From assembly GCA_023436885.1 (NCBI GenBank), contig JAEZHI010000038.1, forward strand, positions 275,371 through 339,370: a stretch of 64,000 nucleotides of DNA. Reading direction: 5' to 3'. This DNA is from Pseudomonadota bacterium (GTDB taxonomy: Bacteria > Pseudomonadota > Alphaproteobacteria > Rhizobiales > Pleomorphomonadaceae). This document shows, one piece after another, positions 43,917-52,132 of the stretch. Made by a program: the position numbers and the translations under genes. Each line of letters starts with the position of its first letter. Positions within the stretch are counted from its first letter, which is position 1. The notes beneath the pieces are model-generated. The model did no database searches, was not told the DNA's origin, and saw only the letters and a program-made list of their open reading frames with translations.

Positions 43917-45803
43917 ATGAAGTGTCCTCCGATTTTGCCGACAGAACCCGAAAGACTGAAAGCGCTCTCCGAGTACGGTCTGGGAGACGAGATAGCGCTC
44001 CCTAGTCTCGATTCGGTGGTTCGAATTGCCGCACGCATGTTCGACATGCCCGTGGCTGCGGTGAACATGATCGGAAGCGACCATGTATTCTTCGCCGCCA
44101 GCATCGGTGTTGGCGAGGTTGATATGAGCCGGGATGCGTCTTTTTGCGCTCATGCCATTGCCCAAGACGGCGTGATGGTGGTTCCCGACACCACCTCGGA
44201 CGAGCGTTTCCATGACAATCCCTTGGTCAAGGGCTCAGCCGGCGTGCGGTTCTATGCCGGCGTTCCGCTTTTTTCACCCAATGGATTGGCTCTGGGCGCG
44301 CTCTGCGTGCTCGACAGCAAACCTCACAAGGATTTTTCCGAAGACGATAGAGCCCGCTTACGGGAGTTGGCCACTATGGCCTCGGACCGGCTGGAACTCC
44401 GGCGCATCGAAGTGTCCGCGGAGCGGATCGTCCGACCCTACGGTTCGCACGATGCGGTGGCCACCTATGAAGGTGAAACCAAGGAGCTCTACCGGCTCGC
44501 AAATTTCGACATGCTCACCGGGCTTGCCAACCGTGGCCGATTCTTCCGTGAGGTGGAAGAGGCTCTGGCGCGCGCGCTCAACGTCGCGGTCGTCATGATC
44601 GATCTTGATGGCTTCAAGGATGTTAACGACACATTGGGCCACGCTGTGGGCGATCACATTCTGCAGGAGGTTGCCCAGCGACTGGAAAGTCATGTCGGGA
44701 GCACCGGTGTGGTGGCGCGGATCGGTGGCGATGAATTCGCCCTGTTACTGAACGAAGTTGCCGACCCGCAGCAGGCCTTGAAAATCTCCAACATCGCGAA
44801 TGAGGGCGTCGCTAAGCCGATGCTCATCGATGGCCAGGAGATCCGCATCGCGGCCAGCTGCGGTGTCGCGCTGGCTCCGCTGCACACCATCAATCCCGTG
44901 GAACTGCTCGGCAACGCCGACCTTGCCTTGTGTCGGGCCAAGACGAACGGTCGCGGTCGATCGCTTGTTTTCGAGCCGTCGCTTCGCATGGAGGCGGCGG
45001 CGCGGCGCATTTACGGCATGGAGATCCACCGGGCAGTCAAACAGGGCGAGTTCATCCTTGTCTACCAGCCCCAGATTCGCCTAAGCGACGGAGCGTTGAC
45101 CGGTGCCGAGGCCCTCATCCGCTGGCTGCATCCAGTGCGCGGGCTGTTGACGCCGGCTGCCTTTCTGCCCGCTCTGGAACGCGGCCCGTTGGCCGCCACC
45201 GTCGGGTCATGGGTACTCGACGAAGCATGCGCGCAAGCAGCTCTCTGGCGCCGCAGCGGCATGGAAACCTTCCGCATGGGCGTCAACCTCTTCGGTGCGC
45301 AGTTCCGAGGCGGTGACTTTGCCGCCGAAGTGATGGAAACCCTCGATAAGCACGGGCTGCCTCCCAGCGCCCTCGAACTCGAAATTACCGAGAACATCGT
45401 GCTCGATCATGATGACGTCGTGCTCGAAAAACTGCGCGATCTCAGGGCCTTTGGGGTTGGAATCGCCTTTGACGATTTCGGGACCGGTTACGCATCCCTC
45501 AGTCTTTTGAAGCGCTACCCGCTGACGCGCATCAAGATCGACCGCTCTTTCGTCGATGGCATGCTCGTGTCGAAAAAGGACGCCTCGGTGGTGCAGGCCA
45601 TTCTCGACATGGCCAGGGCTTTTGATCTTGAGACGATTGCCGAGGGTATCGAACGAGAGCCGGAGCGCGAGAGCCTCTTGAGCCAAGGCTGCACGGAGGG
45701 CCAAGGCTACCTTATTGGCAAACCGATGCTGGCGTCGCAGTTCGCAGACACCTTTGGCATCTCTTATCTTCCGGTCGTGAGGCGGGCGTCAGCAGCCGGT
45801 TGA
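43917..45803 (+). CDS. GAF-GGDEF-EAL cyclic-di-GMP signalling protein
   Basis: Likely makes and/or degrades c-di-GMP (628 aa). A GAF-like sensor domain occupies about residues 1-160 (SFCAHAIAQDGVMVVPDT). The GGDEF domain has an intact GGDEF motif near 270. The EAL domain has EALIRW near 398, ENIVLDHD, and DDFGTGYASLSLLKRYP, so both catalytic motifs look complete. ATG at 43917 is preferred; an in-frame start 21 nt upstream is possible. No TM segment, so cytoplasmic. It stands alone between two transporter operons, giving no hint of its input signal. Confidence 0.92.
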   Translation: MKCPPILPTEPERLKALSEYGLGDEIALPSLDSVVRIAARMFDMPVAAVNMIGSDHVFFAASIGVGEVDMSRDASFCAHAIAQDGVMVVPDTTSDERFHDNPLVKGSAGVRFYAGVPLFSPNGLALGALCVLDSKPHKDFSEDDRARLRELATMASDRLELRRIEVSAERIVRPYGSHDAVATYEGETKELYRLANFDMLTGLANRGRFFREVEEALARALNVAVVMIDLDGFKDVNDTLGHAVGDHILQEVAQRLESHVGSTGVVARIGGDEFALLLNEVADPQQALKISNIANEGVAKPMLIDGQEIRIAASCGVALAPLHTINPVELLGNADLALCRAKTNGRGRSLVFEPSLRMEAAARRIYGMEIHRAVKQGEFILVYQPQIRLSDGALTGAEALIRWLHPVRGLLTPAAFLPALERGPLAATVGSWVLDEACAQAALWRRSGMETFRMGVNLFGAQFRGGDFAAEVMETLDKHGLPPSALELEITENIVLDHDDVVLEKLRDLRAFGVGIAFDDFGTGYASLSLLKRYPLTRIKIDRSFVDGMLVSKKDASVVQAILDMARAFDLETIAEGIEREPERESLLSQGCTEGQGYLIGKPMLASQFADTFGISYLPVVRRASAAG

Positions 45804-45815
45804 ACCTCAAATCCT

Positions 45816-45853
45816 GGGGTGCCTGCCTCCCGTGAGCCGGAAGCAGGCATCCC
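45816..45853. other. Long hairpin between convergent genes
   Basis: Fifteen-bp arms (GGGGTGCCTGCCTCC / GGAAGCAGGCATCCC) with two wobble-type mismatches and an 8-nt loop, in the 59-nt gap between the convergent GGDEF/EAL and permease genes. No U-run on either side, but its position suggests bidirectional termination or 3'-end protection. Confidence 0.45.
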
Positions 45854-45862
45854 AATAACCTG

Positions 45863-46891
45863 TCACCGCGATTCCAGGTTGCGCAGCAGGCGATTGCGGT
45901 AGGTGTCCAGCACCACGGCCAGCACGATCACGGTGCCGATGACGATCGGCTTGACGTTGTCTTCGGCACCGAGCAGCTGCAGGCCGGTTGCCAGGACCTG
46001 AAGGATGCAGGCGCCAACCAGCGTTCCGATGATCGAGCCCTTGCCGCCCGACAGCGACGTGCCGCCGATGATCACCGCAGCGATCGCGTTGAGTTCGTAG
46101 CCGATACCGGCGATCGGACTGCCGACATTGAGACGCAGCAGGAACACCATGGCGGCGATGCCGGCGGTCAGTCCGCTCAGAGTGAACACGGCAATCTTGA
46201 AGATGCGCGGGTTATGGCCGGAGAGACGGACGGCTTCTTCGTTGGTACCGATGGCAAACACGAAGCGGCCGAACACCGTGAAGCGCAGGATGAACCAACC
46301 GATCAGGATGACGATGATCGCGATCAGGAAGATCGAGGGGAAAACCCCGAAATAGATCTGATTGCCGAAGTCGACGAAGGGCTGCGGCAGGCCGGTGATG
46401 GTCGAGTTGTCGGAGACGACGCGAGCGAGGCCACTGGCCACGTTCAGCATGCCGAGCGTCACGATGAACGATGGCAATTTCCACTTCTCGCAGACCCAGC
46501 CGTTGATGGCTCCGCAGGCGGCGCCGGTGGCCATGCAGGCGAACAGCGCCAACGGGATCGACAGCCAGGGCGACAGGTCTTCGCGAATCATGATGGTTGC
46601 GCCAACCACCGTACAGAGGGCGAGCACCGAGCCGACCGACAGGTCGATGCCACCGGTCAGGATGACGAAGGTCATGCCCGCTGCCAGCACGGTGTTGATG
46701 GCAATCTGCACGAAGATCTTCAGGAAATTCTCAGGCGTCGCGAAATAGGGCGCTGTTGCCGAGAAGAACAGCACGATGATCACCAGCGCGATGGCGACAC
46801 CAGCCTCGCGCATAGAGATACGCAGGACATTGTCCCACACGGATGCAGTCTTGCGCTCGCTGGCGCGTTCAGTTCCCTCGGGCACGTCCAT
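45863..46891 (-). CDS. Sugar ABC transporter permease, RbsC type
   Basis: Single homo-oligomeric permease (342 aa) with about eight to ten hydrophobic segments. RbsC-type signatures: GMTFVILTGGIDLSVGSVLAL near residues 75-95 and AVIIGGTSLSGGKGSIIGTLVGA near 265-288. The start is uncertain: ATG at 46891 has GAGGAG very close upstream; ATG at 46900 is in frame. Either start overlaps the ATPase 3' end by 23-32 bp, implying coupling. Substrate unknown; family transports ribose, xylose, galactose, inositols and others. Confidence 0.92.
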   Translation of the reverse strand: MDVPEGTERASERKTASVWDNVLRISMREAGVAIALVIIVLFFSATAPYFATPENFLKIFVQIAINTVLAAGMTFVILTGGIDLSVGSVLALCTVVGATIMIREDLSPWLSIPLALFACMATGAACGAINGWVCEKWKLPSFIVTLGMLNVASGLARVVSDNSTITGLPQPFVDFGNQIYFGVFPSIFLIAIIVILIGWFILRFTVFGRFVFAIGTNEEAVRLSGHNPRIFKIAVFTLSGLTAGIAAMVFLLRLNVGSPIAGIGYELNAIAAVIIGGTSLSGGKGSIIGTLVGACILQVLATGLQLLGAEDNVKPIVIGTVIVLAVVLDTYRNRLLRNLESR

Positions 46892-48449
46892 ACTCCTCAT
46901 AGGCAAGCGAGAGAATTCGGCTCTGGTCAAATTCCGCGCGCGGCACTTCGCCGGCTATGCGCCCCTTGGAGAAGACCAGGATGCGATGGCAGATGGACAT
47001 CAGTTCCGGCAGATCGGACGACACCACGAGGATGCCTTTGCCGTCGGCGGCGAGCCGTCCCATCAGTTCATAGATCTCGGCTTTGGCGCCGACATCGATG
47101 CCGCGTGTCGGTTCGTCGCAAATCAGGGCGCTCGATCCGCGATAAAGCCACTTGGCGATCACCACCTTCTGCTGGTTGCCGCCCGAGAAGGTCCCGACCT
47201 TCTGGAAGATGCTCGGCGTCTTGACGCGCAAGCTGGCGACCAATCTTTCCGACGCACTGTTCTCTGCCGTCCGGTCGAGAAGCCCGTGGCGCGAAAGGCG
47301 CTTGAGATCGGTGATGGTAATGTTCTCGGCGCAGCTCATGTCGAGCAGCAGGCCCTGTTGCTTTCGGTCCTCGGTCATCAGGCAGATGCCGGCAGCAACC
47401 GCTTCCTTGGGCGATGTGATGCTGACCGGTTTACCGGCCACCCGGATGGTGCCGGATGCCTTGGGATCAGCACCGAAGATGGCCCTTACGGCCTCGGTCC
47501 GGCCACTGCCGACTAGGCCGGCGATGCCGACGATCTCCCCCTTGCCAACCGAGAAGTTAAGCGGTGGGCTGGTTTCGGTGAGGCGCAGATCCTCGACGGC
47601 AAGCGCTTCGCCGGTCGGCTGGATATCGTCGCGAAACACGCCCTGATCTTCAACGGTCCGTCCGACCATCAGCCGGACGATGTCGGGGATGCCAAGGCCT
47701 TGCAGCGGCCGCGTCGTCACATGCTGGCCATCACGCAAGACCGTGACGCGGTCGCCCACCTCGTAGATCTCCTGCAGGCGATGCGAGATATAGAGCGTAG
47801 TGACCTTGCGCTCCTTGAGGCGATGCAGGATCGCGAACAGCCGGTCGACTTCTTTGGACGTCAAGGTTGCTGTTGGTTCGTCGAGTACCAGCAACTTGCT
47901 CTCATGGGCGAGCGCCTTGGCGATCTCCACGAGCTGCATCTGGGCGACGCCGAGCCGGCTCACCACAGTCGAAGGGGAGATATCGAGGCCGACTTCCGCC
48001 AGCAGCTCGGCGGCACGACGGTTCATCTCCCGGAAATTTACCAGGCCGCGGCGACTCGGCAGTTGTTCGAAGAGCAGGTTCTCGGCGACGGTCAGGTTGG
48101 AGAGAAGGTTGAGCTCCTGATGGACGACGCGAATGCCCCGCGAAAAGGCTTCGAGCGGCGAGGCTGGACGATAGGGCGCACCGTTAAACCAGATACTGCC
48201 GTCATCGGGGGGGAAAAGGCCACCCAGGAGGTTGATCAGTGTCGACTTGCCAGCCCCGTTCTCGCCTAGCAGCACATGACCTTCGCCACGCTTGATTTCG
48301 AACGACACGTTGCGCAGGGCAATAACACCCGGGAAGCGCTTGCTGACGCCCTGAAGCTTCAGGATCGGCCCGTCGCTCTGTTCCTGATCGCACTGCGCGG
48401 TTGCGGCGGAATCAACGATCGACGCCGTTTCCTTGGAGTCTGTGGTCAT
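46869..48449 (-). CDS. Sugar ABC transporter ATP-binding protein, RbsA type (two ABC domains)
   Basis: Tandem ATPase (526 aa). Domain 1: Walker A GENGAGKST near residue 62, a VSRLGVAQMQLVEIA signature variant, and Walker B LLVLDEPTATL. Domain 2: FSGGNQQKVVIAKWL signature and CDEPTRGIDVGAK. The second-domain Walker A reads GLVGSGRTE, the usual RbsA degeneracy. ATG at 48449; an in-frame GTG lies at 48461. Between binding-protein and permease genes. Confidence 0.92.
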   Translation of the reverse strand: MTTDSKETASIVDSAATAQCDQEQSDGPILKLQGVSKRFPGVIALRNVSFEIKRGEGHVLLGENGAGKSTLINLLGGLFPPDDGSIWFNGAPYRPASPLEAFSRGIRVVHQELNLLSNLTVAENLLFEQLPSRRGLVNFREMNRRAAELLAEVGLDISPSTVVSRLGVAQMQLVEIAKALAHESKLLVLDEPTATLTSKEVDRLFAILHRLKERKVTTLYISHRLQEIYEVGDRVTVLRDGQHVTTRPLQGLGIPDIVRLMVGRTVEDQGVFRDDIQPTGEALAVEDLRLTETSPPLNFSVGKGEIVGIAGLVGSGRTEAVRAIFGADPKASGTIRVAGKPVSITSPKEAVAAGICLMTEDRKQQGLLLDMSCAENITITDLKRLSRHGLLDRTAENSASERLVASLRVKTPSIFQKVGTFSGGNQQKVVIAKWLYRGSSALICDEPTRGIDVGAKAEIYELMGRLAADGKGILVVSSDLPELMSICHRILVFSKGRIAGEVPRAEFDQSRILSLAYEEYGRARGN

Positions 48450-48492
48450 GGAGAAATGCACCCTGGATGCTGGCGCGGCAGGGACGAGAGAT

Positions 48493-48515
48493 CCGGCACG
48501 GACAAGCCGTGCCGG
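48493..48515 (-). other. Stem-loop between binding-protein and ATPase genes
   Basis: Perfect 9-bp inverted repeat CCGGCACGG / CCGTGCCGG with a 5-nt loop in the 93-nt gap after the binding-protein stop. No U-run. Same placement as the hairpins after other binding-protein genes in this window. Confidence 0.5.
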
Positions 48516-48542
48516 GCCTGAGAGGGATGCAACGTCGGCCGA

Positions 48543-49523
48543 TCAGAGATCGGCAGCGGTGATCAGCTTGATGTCGGTCTTCACCCAGCCGGTGAACTTC
48601 TCGCCAGCCATCTGACGCAGACCGTATTCGATACCCATGGCGGCCATCTGAGCGCCATACTGCTCGACCGTGGCCAGCATCTTGCCGCTCTTGATCAACG
48701 GCTGAACGGCCGGGATGTTGTCGAAGCCGACAACCTTGATCTTGCCAGCCAGACCAGCGCTGTCGAGCGCCTTGACGACGCCGAGAGCCATCGAGTCGTT
48801 GGCGGCCATGACACCCTGGATGTCGTTGTGCTTGGTCAGGAAGTTCGTCATCAGCGTGTTGGCTTCTTCGGTCTCCCAGTGAGCCGTCTTGCTGTCGAGC
48901 AACTTCAGCTTGCCAGCGGCAACGGCGTCATCGAAGCCCTTCTTGCGCTGCTGAGCATTGTCGGCTTCCGGGTTACCTTCGAGGATAACCACCTTGCCGC
49001 CCTCGCCGAGAGCCTTGGCGAGCGCATCACCGGCAAGGCGCGCGCCCTCACGGTTGTCCGGTCCGAAGAAGGCGAGGTCGATGCCGGCCTTCTTCTTGGT
49101 TTCCTTGTCGAGTTCGACGTCGATGTTGATGACGGCGACGCCGGCCTTCACGGCCTTGGCGAGCGGCGTAACCATGGCCTTGGAATCGGCCGGGGCAACG
49201 ACGATGATGTCATATTTCTGCGTGACGAAATTCTCGACCGCATCGACCTGGGCGGCAAAGTCACGCTCGTCCTTCATGCCGACGGCCTTGAAGTCAAACT
49301 TGTCCTTGTGCTCGGCGGCGTATTTTTCGGCGCCGGCCTGCATCTGCTTGAAGAACTCGTTGGCGAGCGACTTCATGACAAGGCCGACCTTGGGCTTCTT
49401 GCCGGCGGCAAATACCGGAAGACCGCCCGAAACCAGAACCAGCGAACCAGCGGCACCGGCCCACAGCAGCTGGCGGCGGCTGACGCCAGATAGATTCCGC
49501 CCATCCGAAGAAAATGAAGTCAT
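48543..49523 (-). CDS. Sugar ABC transporter substrate-binding protein, RbsB type, with twin-arginine signal
   Basis: Periplasmic binding protein (326 aa) of the ribose type (PKVGLVMKSLANEFFKQM near residues 44-61, VVAPADSKAM near 110). The N-terminus has SRRQLLWAG at residues 15-23 followed by a mild hydrophobic stretch and FAA cleavage near 40, which looks like a Tat rather than Sec signal. ATG at 49523 follows GGGAGGG by 4-5 nt. First transport gene, downstream of its LacI regulator and two operator-like palindromes. Confidence 0.92.
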   Translation of the reverse strand: MTSFSSDGRNLSGVSRRQLLWAGAAGSLVLVSGGLPVFAAGKKPKVGLVMKSLANEFFKQMQAGAEKYAAEHKDKFDFKAVGMKDERDFAAQVDAVENFVTQKYDIIVVAPADSKAMVTPLAKAVKAGVAVINIDVELDKETKKKAGIDLAFFGPDNREGARLAGDALAKALGEGGKVVILEGNPEADNAQQRKKGFDDAVAAGKLKLLDSKTAHWETEEANTLMTNFLTKHNDIQGVMAANDSMALGVVKALDSAGLAGKIKVVGFDNIPAVQPLIKSGKMLATVEQYGAQMAAMGIEYGLRQMAGEKFTGWVKTDIKLITAADL

Positions 49524-49536
49524 TTTACCCTCCCAA

Positions 49537-49548
49537 GCGAACGTTTTC
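49537..49548. promoter_or_regulatory. Imperfect LacI-type operator upstream of the rbsB-like gene
   Basis: GCGAACGTTTTC with central CG, 14 nt upstream of the ATG. It resembles the better site at 49579-49588 and may be a second, weaker operator about 41 bp away (centre to centre). Confidence 0.4.
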
Positions 49549-49578
49549 TTTGAGCCGGACCCAATGTACCGGCCCGAT

Positions 49579-49588
49579 GAAACGTTTC
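49579..49588. promoter_or_regulatory. LacI-family operator (GAAACGTTTC) upstream of the rbsB-like gene
   Basis: GAAACGTTTC is a perfect 10-bp palindrome with central CG, matching the core of E. coli RbsR and related operators (GAAACGTTTC). It lies 56 nt upstream of the binding-protein ATG in the 151-nt gap after lacI. Confidence 0.65.
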
Positions 49589-49674
49589 CAAATGACGCTA
49601 CCAGTATAGCACAAGCGCATCAAGGCGAGAGACAGCATTCCGACCAAAGGAGGAGGGGCGGGAGGAAAATATAG

Positions 49675-50718
49675 TTATTCCAACATGTTGCGAGTTTGTG
49701 GCTGCACTGATCTCCCTTGGCGTGGCGGGGCGCAGGTTTCTCGCACAGCCATGGCGCAGGGAAACACATGGCTTGCCGAGGGATCGAGTGGCTCACCATC
49801 GATCAACAGGTCGGTAGCGCAATTGGCCATCAACGACACCGGTTGGGCTGCGGTCGTCAGGCGCGGCGCCACGAGGTCCGAAATCAGAATGCCGTCGAAG
49901 CCAACCACCGAAAGGTCCGCTGGTATGGCGAGACGGCGATCGAATCCGGCACGCAGTACCCCGATCGCTTGCTGGTCCGAACAGGCGAATATCGCGGTGG
50001 GTCGCGGGCCGTCATCGGCGAGCAACGCATTGGCCGCCTCGCGGCCGCCCTCATACTCGAAGGGTGCGGAAGCGATGCAAGTGGCTGGATCGAGGCCGGC
50101 CTCAGCGAAGCGACCGGCCATCACATCCATGAAGCCGGCAAGACGCTCCCGCGCCACGAAGGAATTCTCCGGGCCGGAGATGCAGGCGATGCACCGGTGG
50201 CCGAGAGATACCAGATACTCTGTTGCCATACGGGCTCCGGCTCGATGATCGGCACCGACGAAGGGGAGGCCTGCAATCCTGCGATCGACGACGACAAGGC
50301 GTACGCCATCGGGATTGGCGAGCGTTTCGGCGCGATTGCTCGGCACGACGACCACCCCCTCGACCTTGCGGCGCGCGAGGTTGGTAATCAGCTCTGCCTC
50401 GCTGTCGGTCTGGTCGTCGGAGCTGGCGAACAGAACGCTGTAGCCCCGCTCCTTGGCGCGTAGCTCGATGTGCTGCATCAGTTCGGCGAAGAAAGGATTG
50501 CGCAGATCCGGGATGACGACCCCGATGGTGCGGTTCGTCCCGCGCCTCAGGCTTTGGGCCGCAGCGTCCGGCTGAAATCCCAGCTCGGCAATGACGGCGA
50601 GGACGGCGCGTTTCTTGGCATCGGTGACGGACGGGTGACCATTCACCACCCGCGAAACCGTTCCAACGGACACGCCGGCTTTTCTGGCTACGTCGCGGAT
50701 TGTCGTGCGCGGTTTCAC
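49675..50718 (-). CDS. LacI-family transcriptional regulator of the ribose-type operon
   Basis: Probable repressor (347 aa). HTH at residues 5-27 (TIRDVARKAGVSVGTVSRVV), then a PurR/RbsR-type effector domain. The start is GTG at 50718, directly before the conserved HTH. It lies upstream of, and codirectional with, the binding-protein gene; the GAAACGTTTC palindrome between them is its likely operator. Effector sugar unknown. Confidence 0.92.
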   Translation of the reverse strand: MKPRTTIRDVARKAGVSVGTVSRVVNGHPSVTDAKKRAVLAVIAELGFQPDAAAQSLRRGTNRTIGVVIPDLRNPFFAELMQHIELRAKERGYSVLFASSDDQTDSEAELITNLARRKVEGVVVVPSNRAETLANPDGVRLVVVDRRIAGLPFVGADHRAGARMATEYLVSLGHRCIACISGPENSFVARERLAGFMDVMAGRFAEAGLDPATCIASAPFEYEGGREAANALLADDGPRPTAIFACSDQQAIGVLRAGFDRRLAIPADLSVVGFDGILISDLVAPRLTTAAQPVSLMANCATDLLIDGEPLDPSASHVFPCAMAVRETCAPPRQGRSVQPQTRNMLE

Positions 50719-50800
50719 ATTGGGCCTGAAGTTCGGTTAGGCGAGTATGCTTAGCCCCGCCGTCTGCGATTTCAACGCTGTTTTTCAGGCATGCCCCTTG

Positions 50801-52132
50801 TCAGCGCACCGAGAGTTTGTATTTCCGGATGCGGTCGTGCAGCGTCGTCTTGGCCATCTTGAGGTCTTCGGCGGCCCGCGACAGCGACATGCCGTTGCGG
50901 CGCAAGGCCTCGGAAATCAGCCTCCGCTCGAACACTTCGAGCGTTTCGGTCAGCGACCTGCGGTTCTCGCCGTCGGGATCGTCGAGCGGAAACCCCTCGA
51001 TGTCGCCGAGTACCCAGCGATCGGCCGCATTCTTCAGCTCACGCACGTTGCCGGGCCATTCATAAGCCATGAGAGTCCTGAGCTTCTCGCTGTCGACGCG
51101 AGGAACGGGGCGACCATAACGCGCAGCCGCCTGAAGGGCAAAATGTTCAAACAGCAGGCCGATGTCGTCGCGTCTTTCTCGTAGTGGCGGAAGGCGCAGT
51201 GTTGCGACGTTCAAGCGGTAATACAGATCGGCGCGGAAGCGCCCTTGGTCCGAGAGATCGCGCAGGTCGGCCTTGGAGGCGGCGATCACCCGGCAATTGA
51301 TGTCGATCACCTGATTGGAGCCGAGACGCTCGATCTTGCGCTCCTGAAGCACCCGCAGAAGCTTGATCTGCATCGGCATGGGCATGCTCTCGATCTCATC
51401 GAGAAAGAGCGTGCCGCCATTGGCGTGCTCGAATTTGCCAATGCGCCGCTTGGCCGCCCCCGTGAAAGCGCCGACCTCATGGCCGAAAATCTCGCTGTCG
51501 ATCAGGTTCTCGGGCATTCCCCCGCAGTTGAGTGCAACGAAGTTGCCGTTTCGGCGAGGGCTGGAATCGTGCAGGCATTGGGCGACGAGTTCCTTGCCCG
51601 TGCCCGTCTCTCCATGGATCAGCACGTCCGCCGAGGCTTGGCCAAGGTCGATGATGCGACGCCGGACCATCTGGATCTGCGGCGAATTGCCGATGATGCG
51701 GGTCTCGAGGCCTTGGCCGCTCTTGAGCTGGCTCCGAAGCTCTCTGACCTCATGCACCAACCGCCGCTTTTCCAGCGCCCGGCGTGTTACCTCGACCAGA
51801 TGAGTCGACGAGAAAGGCTTCTCGATGAAGTCCTGGGCGCCCTCCTTCATCGCCTGGACCGCCAGCGATATGTCGCCATGTCCGGTCATCAGCACGACCG
51901 GTAGATCAGCATCGAAGGCCCGAATGCGGGCCATCAAGACCATGCCGTCCATGCCGGGCAGGCGAATATCTGAAATCACCACGGCCGGTGCGTTCTCGGT
52001 GATGTAGCGCCAAGCGTTCTCGGCGCTGTCCACGGCGTCGGCGACGATTCCCTCCAGCACCAGGGCCTGCTGGCAGCCCCGCCGCACGTTGGGATCGTCT
52101 TCTACGATCAGAACCTTCAACGTATCAGGCAT
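50801..52132 (-). CDS. Sigma-54-dependent response regulator, DctD/AauR type
   Basis: Transcription activator for sigma-54 promoters (443 aa). Receiver domain with phosphoacceptor Asp55 and Lys105; AAA+ domain with Walker A GETGTGKE at 174-181 and the sigma-54 contact GAFTGA at 221-226; C-terminal Fis-type HTH ending KYKLSVR. ATG at 52132 overlaps the sensor kinase stop by 8 bp. The nearby sigma-54 promoters of aspA and ansB, each with TTCGG-N4-CCGAA sites about 100 bp upstream, are probable targets. DctD (C4-dicarboxylates) and AauR (acidic amino acids) are close relatives; the motif favours AauR-like function. Confidence 0.9.
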   Translation of the reverse strand: MPDTLKVLIVEDDPNVRRGCQQALVLEGIVADAVDSAENAWRYITENAPAVVISDIRLPGMDGMVLMARIRAFDADLPVVLMTGHGDISLAVQAMKEGAQDFIEKPFSSTHLVEVTRRALEKRRLVHEVRELRSQLKSGQGLETRIIGNSPQIQMVRRRIIDLGQASADVLIHGETGTGKELVAQCLHDSSPRRNGNFVALNCGGMPENLIDSEIFGHEVGAFTGAAKRRIGKFEHANGGTLFLDEIESMPMPMQIKLLRVLQERKIERLGSNQVIDINCRVIAASKADLRDLSDQGRFRADLYYRLNVATLRLPPLRERRDDIGLLFEHFALQAAARYGRPVPRVDSEKLRTLMAYEWPGNVRELKNAADRWVLGDIEGFPLDDPDGENRRSLTETLEVFERRLISEALRRNGMSLSRAAEDLKMAKTTLHDRIRKYKLSVR

